Positions 1 through 8,711 of a stretch of DNA of 64,000 bases are shown piece after piece. The notes below the pieces were generated by a model, which worked only from the letters and a program-made list of their open reading frames with translations, was not told the origin of the DNA and did not search any database. A program made the translations under genes and the position numbers. Position 1 is the first letter of the stretch. Every line of letters starts with the position of its first letter. Origin of the DNA: JAICJC01 sp963757605 (GTDB lineage: Bacteria; Actinomycetota; Thermoleophilia; Gaiellales; JAICJC01). The stretch lies in assembly GCA_963757605.1 (NCBI GenBank), contig CAVWSF010000005.1, positions 1,426,001 to 1,490,000 of the forward strand, read 5' to 3'.

Positions 1-294
1 CGCATCGACTGGGCCGCGACGGTGCCGCACATGGGCTGGAACGACGTCACGCCGGCCGGCGGCGATGCCCTCGAGAACACGCTCCCGGCCGTCTGCTACT
101 TCGCCCACACGTACGTGGCCGAGCCCGCGGACGCCGGCGACGTCGTCGCCACGACCGAGCTCGACGGCCGGCCGTTCGCCTCCGCAGTCGCGCGCGGGCG
201 GGTGGCGGCGGTGCAGTTTCACCCGGAGCGCAGCGGGCGGGCCGGCCGCGCCCTCCTGGCGGCGCTCCTGCGCAGGGCGGCCGATGCTTCGTAG
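1..294 (+). CDS. hisH: Imidazole glycerol phosphate synthase, glutaminase subunit HisH (C-terminal fragment)
   Basis: Cut by the left window edge; about 97 C-terminal residues remain, in frame from base 1. HisH hydrolyses glutamine and passes ammonia to HisF in the fifth step of histidine synthesis. The fragment has the HisH-type PHMGWN segment near its start and a VQFHPE motif near the end, which carries the His and Glu of the class I glutaminase triad; the nucleophilic Cys lies outside the window. The last 11 bases overlap hisF, in line with a two-subunit enzyme made by coupled translation. Confidence 0.93.
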   Translation, partial: RIDWAATVPHMGWNDVTPAGGDALENTLPAVCYFAHTYVAEPADAGDVVATTELDGRPFASAVARGRVAAVQFHPERSGRAGRALLAALLRRAADAS

Positions 295-1036
295 GCGGAT
301 CATCCCGTGCCTGGACGTCCGCCGCGGCCGCCTGGTGAAGGGCATCCGCTTCCGCGACCTGCGCGACTGCGGCGACCCGGTCGACGCGGCGGCCCGGTAT
401 GCCAACGCGGGCGCCGACGAGATCGTGTGGCTCAACATCTCGGCGGGCGACGAGGCCTGGATGGAGCTCCTGCGCGCCGTCGAGCGCGCGGCCCGCCGGG
501 TCGACGTGCCCCTGTGCGTGGGCGGCGGCGTCGACGGGTTCGAGCGTGCACGCGACCTGCTCCTGGCCGGGGCCGACAAGGTGAGCGTCAACACGGCAGC
601 CCTCGACCGGCCCGAGCTCCTCTCCGAGCTGGCGGGGCAGCTGGGATCGCAGTGCGTTGTCGTCGCTGTGGACGCGGCCCGCGCGAACGGCGGCTGGGAG
701 GCGCACGCGGCCGCCGGCAGCCGCGCGACGGGCCGCGACGTCGTCGACTGGTCACGCGAGGCGGTCGAGCGCGGCGCGGGCGAGCTCCTCGTCACGAGCA
801 TCGACGCCGACGGCGGCCACGCCGGCTACGACCTCGACCTCATCGCCGCGGTCTCGAACGCCGTGCGCGTCCCGGTGGTCGCCTCGGGAGGGGCCGGCGG
901 ACCGGCCGACATGGCTGCGGCCCTTTCCGCCGGCGCCTCTGCGGCGCTGGCCGCGTCGATCTTCCACGACGGCGAGGCGTCGGTGGCCGATGTGAAGCAG
1001 GAGGTGGCCGCATGCGGCCTTCCCGTCCGCTCGTGA
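284..1036 (+). CDS. hisF: Imidazole glycerol phosphate synthase, cyclase subunit HisF
   Basis: Cyclase half of IGP synthase; converts PRFAR plus ammonia to imidazole glycerol phosphate and AICAR in the cytoplasm. The 250-residue (beta/alpha)8 barrel opens RRRIIPCLDV and has the two catalytic aspartates, in VVAVDAA (about residue 130) and TSIDADGGHAGYD (about 175). Phosphate-binding glycine loops LCVGGGVD and VASGGAGG are present. The usual SMDRDGT segment reads SIDADGG, a modest divergence. The ATG at 284 overlaps hisH by 11 bp, and the end overlaps hisIE by 25 bp. Confidence 0.93.
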   Translation: MLRRRIIPCLDVRRGRLVKGIRFRDLRDCGDPVDAAARYANAGADEIVWLNISAGDEAWMELLRAVERAARRVDVPLCVGGGVDGFERARDLLLAGADKVSVNTAALDRPELLSELAGQLGSQCVVVAVDAARANGGWEAHAAAGSRATGRDVVDWSREAVERGAGELLVTSIDADGGHAGYDLDLIAAVSNAVRVPVVASGGAGGPADMAAALSAGASAALAASIFHDGEASVADVKQEVAACGLPVRS

Positions 1037-1611
1037 GCATCCCCGAGGGCGCCCTCATGCCGTGCGTCGTCCAGCACGCCGACACCGGGCGCGTGCTGAT
1101 GCTGGCCTACATGGACGCCGAGGCGCTCGAGGCGACCGTCGAGACCGGCTTCGGCCACTTCCACTCCCGCTCACGCGGGCGGCTCTGGAAGAAGGGCGAG
1201 ACCTCGGGCAACATCCTCGCGGTGACGTCCCTGGCGACCGACTGCGACGGCGACGCCATCCTGATGCTGGCGCTGCCGGCCGGGCCGACATGCCACACCG
1301 GTTCCGAGTCGTGCTTCGACGCGGCCGCTCCGGCGCTGTGCGACCTGGCCGGGACGATCGCCGAGCGGGCGGCGTCGGGCGAGGGCCGCTCGTACGTCGC
1401 CGGCCTCCTGGCCGAAGCGCGGGAGTCGCGCCAGCGGAAAGTCGGCGAGGAGGCGGTCGAGACCGTCCTCGCCCAGCCGGGCAGCGATCACCTCGTGTCG
1501 GAGGTGGCAGACCTCTGGTTCCACTCGATGGTGCTCCTCCAGGGCGACGGCCGCGATCCGCTCGCACCCCTCGCGGAGCTCGGCAGGAGGCGGCGCGATC
1601 CCGCTGTGTGA
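1012..1611 (+). CDS. hisI: Bifunctional phosphoribosyl-AMP cyclohydrolase / phosphoribosyl-ATP pyrophosphatase HisIE
   Basis: Carries the second and third steps of histidine synthesis on one 199-residue chain. The HisI half (about 1-110) shows the metal-binding DCDGDA motif and CHTGSESCF, matching the zinc and magnesium ligands of the family. The HisE half (about 115-199) has RKVGEEAVETVLA followed by EVADLWFHSMVLL, the MazG-like helices with acidic magnesium ligands. The ATG at 1012 lies inside hisF, so translation is probably coupled. It is the last gene of the his operon; an unrelated promoter begins 38 bp downstream. Confidence 0.93.
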   Translation: MRPSRPLVSIPEGALMPCVVQHADTGRVLMLAYMDAEALEATVETGFGHFHSRSRGRLWKKGETSGNILAVTSLATDCDGDAILMLALPAGPTCHTGSESCFDAAAPALCDLAGTIAERAASGEGRSYVAGLLAEARESRQRKVGEEAVETVLAQPGSDHLVSEVADLWFHSMVLLQGDGRDPLAPLAELGRRRRDPAV

Positions 1612-1649
1612 GCCGGATTGGAAACTGACACGTGTAACGCGTTTCTCGC

Positions 1650-1678
1650 TTGACACGATCTGGATGCTGAGGTATCCC
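1650..1678 (+). promoter_or_regulatory. Probable promoter of the polysaccharide operon
   Basis: A perfect TTGACA (1650-1655), a 17-bp spacer and TATCCC (1673-1678) lie in the 120-bp gap between hisIE and the Wzz/kinase gene. The -10 is a weak match. The predicted transcript has a leader of about 45 nt with a strong GGAGGAAGG at 1721 before the GTG at 1732. Confidence 0.5.
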
Positions 1679-1731
1679 TGGCGAACGGGTACCATTCGGC
1701 CCGTCGCTTTGCCTTTTCAGGGAGGAAGGTC

Positions 1732-3417
1732 GTGATCGACGAAATTGGGCGTCCGGGCCGGCCCATGGCCGACTACGTGCGAGTGATCCGACGCGGATGG
1801 TGGATCGTCGCCACGACGCTCGTCCTCGTCACCGCCGTGACCTACTTCGTGTCGTCCCGGCAGGCGGCGCTCTACCAGGCGACGGCCGACGACCTGATCA
1901 CGACGCTCGACCTCAACAATCCGACGTCGAACACGCACACGTCGTCGGGGAGCGCCGCGCAGTACGTCCAGACGATGGCCCAGGTGGCTCAGAGCGAGCA
2001 GGTCGCGAGCGCGGCGCTGGCCAAGGTCCCGCAGATCGCCGACATGACGCCGCGCAAGCTGCTCAAGGCGTCAACCGTGACGGCGGACCCGAACGCGACC
2101 ATCGTCGAGTTCAAGGTCAGCTACGGGACGAAGGCCGGCGCGGTGGCCCTGACGAACGCGTACGCACAGGCATTCGCGGAGTACAACAAGCAGCAGACGA
2201 CGACCCGTGTCAACCACCTCACCACCCAGGCGCAGAACACGGCCAAGAGCTACCACCATCTCGCCGACAAGGCCTACGCCAAGTGGCAGGCCGACAAGAA
2301 CGCGGGCGTGCCCGACGCCCAGATCCAAAGCGACTTCAAGGCGTACACCGAGCTCAACAGCAAGGCCGGGCGGGCCGACACGAACGTGATCGAGATCCAG
2401 AGCCAGGCGGACGCCACTCTGGGTCAGATCCAGGTCCAGAGCAAGGCGGCCGGTGCCACCCAACTCGCCCCGAACACGAAGCGCAACACCGCGATCGGCG
2501 TCATCCTAGGCCTGGTGCTGGGCGTCGGCCTGGTGTTCGCGCGCGAGGCGTTCGACACCCGCATCCGCTCCGCCGAGCAGGTTGCGGCCGAGCTCGGCCT
2601 GCCGCTCTTCGGGCGGCTCCCGCGGCCCGACAAGGAGCTGCGGAAGAACGATCAGCTGACGCTTCTCGCCGATCCGCATGGCATCCACAGCGAGGCCTAC
2701 AAGAAACTGCGGGTGAGCCTCGATTTCGCGAACCTCGACCCGCAGGCGCAGATGATCCTCGTGACGAGCGCCGTCGCGCAGGAGGGCAAGTCGACGACCG
2801 CCGCGAACCTGGCCGTGGCGATGGCCGCGTCGGGCAAGAACGTCGTCCTGGTCGACCTCGACCTGCGCGCGCCCTACCTCGACCGCTTCTTCGGCCTCAC
2901 CGGCCGGCCCGGCGTGACCGACGTCGTGCTCGGGAATGCCACCCTCGACGAGGCCCTGGTGCCCGTGGTCGTCCCCGGCGCGCCCGATCCCGGCGCCCGC
3001 CGAAACGGCCACGGCCACGTGCCGTCAGGCTCGCTGCTCCACGTGCTCATCGCCGGCGAGCCGCCGTCCGACCCGTCGTCGCTCCTCTCGTCCAAGGCGC
3101 TCGCGACGCTCCTCTCCGACCTGCGCGAGCGGGCCGAGGTGATCGTGATCGACACGCCGCCCGTCCTGCCGGTCGCCGACACGATGGCGCTCACGCCCCA
3201 GGCGGACGCCTACATGGTCGTCTCGAAGCTCGACCTCGTCCGCCGGCCGATGCTGCACGAGATGCGGCGCGAGCTCAGCTCGGCCCGTGCGATCGGGCTC
3301 GGCGTGGTCGTGACCGACGCGGAGTCGGAGTCTGGATATGGCTACGGCGGCGGATACGGCTACGGCGGATACGGATCCCCGACGGAGCAGGCGACACGGA
3401 CGCGCGCAGGTCGATGA
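1732..3417 (+). CDS. Wzz-domain tyrosine autokinase (BY-kinase) for polysaccharide chain-length control
   Basis: Membrane co-polymerase plus bacterial tyrosine kinase, predicted to control polymer length or export. The N-terminus has a Wzz domain with TM1 at about 22-40 and TM2 at about 253-270, flanking a coiled extracytoplasmic region. The cytoplasmic kinase has Walker A (AQEGKSTTAAN, about 350-360), Walker A' (VVLVDLDLRAP, about 370-380) and Walker B (VIVIDTPPVLP, about 470-480). The tail (about 536-552) alternates Tyr and Gly, the likely autophosphorylation cluster. The GTG start is chosen for the GGAGGAAGG 3 bases before it. First gene of the operon; its TGA overlaps the next ATG. Confidence 0.9.
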   Translation: MIDEIGRPGRPMADYVRVIRRGWWIVATTLVLVTAVTYFVSSRQAALYQATADDLITTLDLNNPTSNTHTSSGSAAQYVQTMAQVAQSEQVASAALAKVPQIADMTPRKLLKASTVTADPNATIVEFKVSYGTKAGAVALTNAYAQAFAEYNKQQTTTRVNHLTTQAQNTAKSYHHLADKAYAKWQADKNAGVPDAQIQSDFKAYTELNSKAGRADTNVIEIQSQADATLGQIQVQSKAAGATQLAPNTKRNTAIGVILGLVLGVGLVFAREAFDTRIRSAEQVAAELGLPLFGRLPRPDKELRKNDQLTLLADPHGIHSEAYKKLRVSLDFANLDPQAQMILVTSAVAQEGKSTTAANLAVAMAASGKNVVLVDLDLRAPYLDRFFGLTGRPGVTDVVLGNATLDEALVPVVVPGAPDPGARRNGHGHVPSGSLLHVLIAGEPPSDPSSLLSSKALATLLSDLRERAEVIVIDTPPVLPVADTMALTPQADAYMVVSKLDLVRRPMLHEMRRELSSARAIGLGVVVTDAESESGYGYGGGYGYGGYGSPTEQATRTRAGR

Positions 3418-4217
3418 TCGGTGCGATGGGGGGCACCGACGGCCGACAGACGACGTGCACGGTGATGGGCACCGAGCTCTACGCCGGTGATCTCGAGGGC
3501 GCCGCGCGGACGGTGATCGACCGGGCCCTCTCGGGCCAGGGCGGCTACGCGTCGCTGACGGGCGTCCACGGCCTCACGCTGTCCCAGCGCGACCCCGGCC
3601 TGCGACACGCGCTGCAGGAGGCGTGGATGAACTTCCCCGACGGCGCCCCGGTGGCCTGGCGCCAGCGCCGAAACGGCATCCGGTACGCCAACCGCATCGC
3701 CGGTCCCGACCTCATGCCCCGGGTGATCGACCTGGGCCGCGAGCACGGCCTGCGCCACTACCTGTTCGGGGCAACGCCACCCGTGCTCGAGCGGCTCGAG
3801 GCGAACCTGCTGGAGCGCTTCCCCGGCGCCGAGATCGTCGGCACCGCCTCGCCGCCCTTTCGGGCGATGAACGCGCCGGAGGAGCGCGAGGCCGTAAAGA
3901 CGATCTCCGCCGCGTCGCCGCACATCGTGTGGGTGGGCCTGGGGACGCCGAAGCAGGACCTGTGGATGCATCGGCTCTCGCCCGACCTGGGCGGCGTGCT
4001 CGCCATGGGCGTCGGCGCGGCGTTCGACTTCATCTCGGGCAACCGTCCGCGCGCGCCCATGTGGATGCAGGAGTCGGGCCTCGAGTGGGTGCACCGCATG
4101 GTGCACGACCCGATCAAGCTCGCCCCAAGGTACGCGGCGGCCAACACGCTCTTCATCGCCAGCACGATCGCCGAGGTCACCCGCGACACGGTCGGGACCG
4201 TCCGCCCGTCCCGGTGA
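3414..4217 (+). CDS. WecG/TagA/CpsF-family (GT26) glycosyltransferase
   Basis: Predicted to transfer a sugar, typically N-acetylmannosamine(uronic acid), to a lipid-linked acceptor early in polysaccharide assembly. The 267-residue protein shows GT26 landmarks: a DGAPVAWRQR segment with the probable catalytic Asp, the HYLFGATPPVLERLEANL region, and VWVGLGTPKQDLWMHR near residue 180. C-terminal basic and hydrophobic stretches (PRAPMWMQESGLEWVHRM) fit membrane association. ATG at 3414 overlaps the kinase stop; a second in-frame ATG at 3426 is possible. Confidence 0.88.
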   Translation: MIGAMGGTDGRQTTCTVMGTELYAGDLEGAARTVIDRALSGQGGYASLTGVHGLTLSQRDPGLRHALQEAWMNFPDGAPVAWRQRRNGIRYANRIAGPDLMPRVIDLGREHGLRHYLFGATPPVLERLEANLLERFPGAEIVGTASPPFRAMNAPEEREAVKTISAASPHIVWVGLGTPKQDLWMHRLSPDLGGVLAMGVGAAFDFISGNRPRAPMWMQESGLEWVHRMVHDPIKLAPRYAAANTLFIASTIAEVTRDTVGTVRPSR

Positions 4218-4220
4218 TGC

Positions 4221-5447
4221 ATGCGCGTGCTGGTCGTTCATAACCGCTACCGCAGCGCCCAGCCGAGCGGCGAGAACGCGGTCGTCGAGGAGGAGACGGC
4301 GCTCCTGCGCCGGGCCGGCGCCGTGGTGGAGCTCCTGACGGTCGAGAGCGACGACATCGCCCACTGGCCGGCGGCGAAGCGGCTGACGCTTCCTGCGCGG
4401 GTGGTCTGGTCGCGCGAGGGCGCCCGCACCGTGCGCCGCGCGATCGCCGGATTCCGTCCGGATGTCGTCCACGCCCATAACACGTTTCCGCTTCTCAGCC
4501 CTGCGGCGCTTCGGGCCGCGCACAGCTCGGGTGTGCGGGTGGTGCAGACGCTTCACAACTTCCGGCCCCTGTGCCCGGCGGCCACGTTCCTGCGCGACGG
4601 GCGCGTCTGCGAGGACTGCCTCGGCCGCGTGCCGGTGCCGGCGGTGGTGCACGGCTGCTACCGCTCCTCGCGTGTCGCCACCCTGCCGATCGCCGTGAAG
4701 GACGCGGTTCACAGCGCCATCGGCACGTGGTCGAACGCCGTCGACACGTACATCACCCCCTCCGAGTTCGCGCGCAGCCGATACGTCAAGGCAGGATGGC
4801 CGGCCGAGCGGATCGTCGTCAAGTACAACACCGCCCCCGACCCGGGCCCGCCGCGCCCGCCCTACGACGGCGGCTTCCTGTGCCTCTCGCGGCTCTACCC
4901 CGAGAAGGGCGTCGACGTCCTGCTCGATGCCTGGGCCCAGGCGTTCCCCGACGGCGGCCAGCGCCTGCGGATCGTCGGCTCCGGCGACCTCGAGGCGGAG
5001 ATCCGAAGCTGTGCCGCCGGCCTGCCGGGAGTCGAGCTGACCGGCCAGGTGCCGCGCGAGCGCGGTCTCGAGATCCTCGCCGGCGCGCGGGCGCTCGTCG
5101 TACCGTCGCGCTGGTATGAGGTCTTCCCCCGCATCGTCGCCGAGGCGTATTCGCTCGGGGTGCCGGTGATCGCCTCGCGGATCGGAAGCCTGGGCGAGAT
5201 CGTCACTGACGGCGAGACGGGCCTCCACGCCGAGGCGGGAGACGCGGCCGACCTCGCCCGCGCACTGCGAGCGCTGGCGGGCGATCGCGAGCTCGCCGAG
5301 CAGCTCGGGGCCGGCGCCCGGCGCGAGTACGAGCGCAGCTTGAGCCCGCGGGCGACGACCGGCCGCCTGCTCGAGATCTACTCTGGCCGGACCGGCGCCG
5401 AGCCAACCGCCGCCGCGCCGCTCGCCGCAGAGGCGGCGGGCTTGTGA
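4221..5447 (+). CDS. Glycosyltransferase family 4 protein
   Basis: GT-B fold retaining glycosyltransferase of 408 residues, predicted to extend a lipid-linked oligosaccharide at the cytoplasmic face. It begins MRVLVVHNRY and has an acceptor-domain segment VVHAHNTFPLLSPAAL. The C-terminal donor domain includes FLCLSRLYPEKGVDVLLDAW and the GT4 EX7E-type region EVFPRIVAEAYSLGVPVIAS. A cysteine cluster (LCPAATFLRDGRVCEDC) near 115-135 occurs in many GT4 enzymes of surface-polysaccharide loci. It starts 3 bp after the previous stop and overlaps the next gene by 4 bp. Sugar specificity cannot be read. Confidence 0.88.
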   Translation: MRVLVVHNRYRSAQPSGENAVVEEETALLRRAGAVVELLTVESDDIAHWPAAKRLTLPARVVWSREGARTVRRAIAGFRPDVVHAHNTFPLLSPAALRAAHSSGVRVVQTLHNFRPLCPAATFLRDGRVCEDCLGRVPVPAVVHGCYRSSRVATLPIAVKDAVHSAIGTWSNAVDTYITPSEFARSRYVKAGWPAERIVVKYNTAPDPGPPRPPYDGGFLCLSRLYPEKGVDVLLDAWAQAFPDGGQRLRIVGSGDLEAEIRSCAAGLPGVELTGQVPRERGLEILAGARALVVPSRWYEVFPRIVAEAYSLGVPVIASRIGSLGEIVTDGETGLHAEAGDAADLARALRALAGDRELAEQLGAGARREYERSLSPRATTGRLLEIYSGRTGAEPTAAAPLAAEAAGL

Positions 5448-6808
5448 GCGCGACCGTCCAGCACCGGCCCACGGCGCCGGCCGTCCCGATCGCGCAACCG
5501 GCCGAGCTCGGCCGGTTCGTGTGGTGGTCGTTCGCCACGCTCATCCTCTTCTGCGCCATCTACTTCCACTCCAAGACCGACCCGGGCATCCGCTTCGCCG
5601 TGAAGCACAGCGGGCTCACCAACTACGGCCCATCCTGGTGGACGCAGCAGAAGTTCGGGCCATTCACGCCCGGCGACGTGGCCGTCTTCGCCTTCGCCTA
5701 CGCAGGGATGATCGAGCGGCTGCGCAGCGGGCGCATGGCGATGTCGAGCCGGCTGGCGTGGCTCCTCGGCCTCGGCATCACCGCCGTCCTGATGGGCGTC
5801 GCCGCCGGGATCTACCACGAGACGCAGAGCCCCTTCGGCGACTGGCGCGACCTGGCGATGGGCGTCCTTTACGCGTTCGCGCTCTGGTCGACGGTGCTCC
5901 GCACCGACCGCGACTGCCTGCGGTTCGCGCAGATCTTCGTCGGCATCCTGGTGGTCTACGGCGCCTGGCAGCTAGCGCAGTACGCCTCCGGCGGCGGCGA
6001 GATCGCGTTCTACGGTCGCACGACGGTCGGCGACCACGCGACCCTGGAGTTCATGGTGGCGGCCGTCGGCGTGTCGATGGCCATGCTGCGCACCCATCGC
6101 ACCCGGTTTCTGTGGATGGCCGGGGTCGCGGTCGGGACGGCCGTCGTCGTGCTCGCGTTTCGCCGGTACGCCTGGGTCGAGTTGGCGACCGTGTTCGCGG
6201 CGTTCATCCTCTTCTCCGGAGTCAACCGGCGCCGCTATCTGGTCTCGATCGCCGGCCTGATGGCGGTGTGCCTCATCACGGTGGGCCTCACGTGGTCGTC
6301 GCTCGATTGGGGCGGGCGCCTGGCGAGCCTCGACCCGACTCAGACCCGGGCCGAGAACGTCTACGCGACGACGAACCAGGGCCACATCAACGACATCCTG
6401 GACGGATTCGACGAGGTGAAGGCGCATCCCATCACCGGCCTCGGCGTCGGCGTTCTCTACCAACCCCGGCGCACCGCCCAGTGGAAGGGCCAGGCCGGCA
6501 TGGTGCACAACGCGCCGGTCGAGGTGTGGATCAAGTTCGGCCTGCTCGGCCTGGGCGTCTTCCTCGCCGTGTACGTGATCCTCTTCCGCGACATCTGGAG
6601 GCGCCGCAACCGCGGCCGCGTGTGCGACCTCCTTGCCTTCGGCGGCGGGACGTTCCTGCTCGGGAACGCGGTCGTTATCGGCACGGTGTACTCGTGGCCG
6701 TTCGGCGCGCCGGAGAAGGCGATCCTCATCTTCACGCTGATCGCAATGGCCTATCCGCCAGGATGGCGCCAGTCGCCACCCGCGCAGGCGACTGCGCCCC
6801 AGAGCTGA
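5444..6808 (+). CDS. O-antigen ligase / Wzy-like polymerase, integral membrane
   Basis: A 454-residue polytopic protein with about ten hydrophobic segments. The extracytoplasmic loop before the last helices contains GLGVGVLYQPRR and MVHNAPVEVWIKFGLLGLGVF, the arrangement of the Wzy_C/WaaL superfamily, whose conserved His lies in such a VHN motif. It would either polymerise repeat units or ligate glycan to an acceptor; the superfamily does not separate these by sequence alone. GTG start overlaps the GT4 stop (GTGA). Confidence 0.82.
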   Translation: MSATVQHRPTAPAVPIAQPAELGRFVWWSFATLILFCAIYFHSKTDPGIRFAVKHSGLTNYGPSWWTQQKFGPFTPGDVAVFAFAYAGMIERLRSGRMAMSSRLAWLLGLGITAVLMGVAAGIYHETQSPFGDWRDLAMGVLYAFALWSTVLRTDRDCLRFAQIFVGILVVYGAWQLAQYASGGGEIAFYGRTTVGDHATLEFMVAAVGVSMAMLRTHRTRFLWMAGVAVGTAVVVLAFRRYAWVELATVFAAFILFSGVNRRRYLVSIAGLMAVCLITVGLTWSSLDWGGRLASLDPTQTRAENVYATTNQGHINDILDGFDEVKAHPITGLGVGVLYQPRRTAQWKGQAGMVHNAPVEVWIKFGLLGLGVFLAVYVILFRDIWRRRNRGRVCDLLAFGGGTFLLGNAVVIGTVYSWPFGAPEKAILIFTLIAMAYPPGWRQSPPAQATAPQS

Positions 6809-6810
6809 GC

Positions 6811-7728
6811 ATGCACCGAGATCCGGTAGCGACCGAGACCCTCGACCTCACCGTGGTGACGCCCTCCTACGGGTATGCGCACTACCTGCGCGACGCGATC
6901 GTGAGCGTCGCCGAGCAGGAGGGCCTCACCGTGGAGCACGTCATCCAGGACGGCGGCTCGACCGACGGCACCGTGGAGCTGCTCGAGGAGCTGGACGACC
7001 TGGTCGACTGGGTGTCCGAGCCGGACGAGGGCCAGTCCGACGCGCTGAACCGGGGGATCGCGCGGGCCCGCGGCCGCTGGATCGCGTGGCTGAACGCCGA
7101 CGAGTTCTACCTGCCGGGTGGCCTGGCCGCGCTCGTACACGAGGGCGACCGCACCGGAACCGACGTGGTCTATGGCGACACGCTCTTCTCCGACGGGGAC
7201 GGCCGCCTCGCCCGGATCCTGCCCCAGCACCGCTTCTCCCCGTTCGTGTTGCGCTCGTACGGCTGCTTCATCAGCACGGTCTCGTGCATCACGCGGACGT
7301 CCGCGCTGGGAGACACGCCGATCGACGCCTCGATGCGGCGGATGATGGATTGGGATCTCTATCTGCGCCTGCTTGCCGAGGACGCGACGTTCCGGCACGT
7401 GCCGGTACCGGTCGGCGTCTTCCGGGCCCACGACACGCGCGTGACGGCCACCGAGCGGCGCGGCTTCTTCCAGCGGCTGAACCGCGGCGACGGCTTCGGG
7501 CGCGAGTACGACATGGTGCGCGATCGCTACGGCGCGATGCGGATGCGCCGGGCGGGGCATCTCGCCCACGGCGCTCTCAAGCTGGCCGACGGGGCCTACT
7601 CGCGCCAGGCGCGGGGACGAAAGCTCAACGGCGCCGACCTGCGCTGGTGGACCTCGGCCGCCGCGGCGGCCGAGTGGGACCGGGTGCGGACGGCGTGCTA
7701 CCCGGCGGCGAACGGGGCTGCCCGGTGA
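6811..7728 (+). CDS. Glycosyltransferase family 2 protein
   Basis: Inverting GT-A glycosyltransferase of 305 residues. The N-terminal nucleotide-sugar domain has TVVTPSYGYAHYLRDAI, HVIQDGGSTDGT and WIAWLNADEFYLPG, where NADE takes the place of the metal-binding DxD. MMDWDLYLRLL in the middle matches the acceptor/catalytic region of GT2 enzymes acting on surface glycans. The start is 2 bp after the previous stop, and the end overlaps the next sulfotransferase by 4 bp, so it is part of the operon from 1732. Confidence 0.87.
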   Translation: MHRDPVATETLDLTVVTPSYGYAHYLRDAIVSVAEQEGLTVEHVIQDGGSTDGTVELLEELDDLVDWVSEPDEGQSDALNRGIARARGRWIAWLNADEFYLPGGLAALVHEGDRTGTDVVYGDTLFSDGDGRLARILPQHRFSPFVLRSYGCFISTVSCITRTSALGDTPIDASMRRMMDWDLYLRLLAEDATFRHVPVPVGVFRAHDTRVTATERRGFFQRLNRGDGFGREYDMVRDRYGAMRMRRAGHLAHGALKLADGAYSRQARGRKLNGADLRWWTSAAAAAEWDRVRTACYPAANGAAR

Positions 7729-8711
7729 GCGTCCGGCCGGTGTTCGTCCTCTCGCTGCCGCGCAGCGGATCGACGCTCCTCCAGCGTATGCTGGCGACGC
7801 ATCCGCAGGTCGCGACCGCCTCGGAGCCATGGCTCCTCCTGCCGCAACTCTACGCCCTCCGCGAGACCGGCGCCGCGGCCGAGTACGGCCACCGGACGGC
7901 CGCCCGCGCCATCGCCGACTTCGCAGACTCGCTCCCGAACGGGCGCGACGACTACCTCGCCGAGGTGCGCCGTTCGACCCTCGCGCTCTACGAGCGGGCC
8001 GCGGGCGACGCGACCTGGTTTCTCGACAAGACCCCCCGCTACCACCTCGTGGTCGACGAGATCATGGCGCTGTTCCCCGATGCCCGGTTCATCTTCCTGT
8101 GGCGCAACCCGCTCGCGGTGGCGGCGTCGATGATCGAGTCGTTCGGCCGCGGGCGCTGGAACCTCGACCGCTACGAGGTCGACCTCCGTGGCGGCCTCGA
8201 ACGCCTGGTCGCGGCGCACGAGCGGCGCGACCCGCGGGCCGTCGCGGTCCGCTTCGAGGACGTCGTCGCCGATCCCGCCACCGGAACGCGGGAGATCTTC
8301 GACCTCCTCGGGCTCGACCCGGCGGACGCGACGGCGGCGGCGTTCGCCGGCACGAGCCTGAACGGCCGGATGGGCGATCGCACCGGAACCGCCGCCTACG
8401 CCGAGATCTCCGGCGAGCCGGTCGACAGGTGGCGCTCGACGATGGCGAACCCGCTTCGCAAGCGCTGGTGCTCAGGCTACCTGCGCGCGGTCGGGCGCGA
8501 GCGGCTGGCCGTCATGGGCTACGACCTCGACGAGCTGGCCGGCGAGGTCGCCGCGCTAGCCACACGTCCCGCGGGGGTCGCCTCGGACGTCGCCCGCCGC
8601 GTCTACGGCTTCGGCCGCCTGCGCGCATCGAGCCGGCTGCTGGCCCGCGGCTCTCGCCCGGCGCCGGCGGCAACGCCGAGTACGACCACCGGATCCGGAG
8701 CGCGGCGGTGA
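7725..8711 (+). CDS. Sulfotransferase
   Basis: Cytoplasmic PAPS-dependent sulfotransferase of 328 residues, predicted to sulfate a sugar made by the preceding glycosyltransferases. The 5'-phosphosulfate loop is LSLPRSGSTLLQRML (about 6-20); a DKTPRYHLVVDEI segment and the 3'-phosphate site FLWRNPLAVAASMIESF follow. AVRFEDVVADPATGTREIF is the typical C-terminal segment. The GTG at 7725 overlaps the GT2 stop; the end overlaps the next sulfotransferase by 4 bp. The acceptor is unknown. Confidence 0.88.
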   Translation: MSVRPVFVLSLPRSGSTLLQRMLATHPQVATASEPWLLLPQLYALRETGAAAEYGHRTAARAIADFADSLPNGRDDYLAEVRRSTLALYERAAGDATWFLDKTPRYHLVVDEIMALFPDARFIFLWRNPLAVAASMIESFGRGRWNLDRYEVDLRGGLERLVAAHERRDPRAVAVRFEDVVADPATGTREIFDLLGLDPADATAAAFAGTSLNGRMGDRTGTAAYAEISGEPVDRWRSTMANPLRKRWCSGYLRAVGRERLAVMGYDLDELAGEVAALATRPAGVASDVARRVYGFGRLRASSRLLARGSRPAPAATPSTTTGSGARR

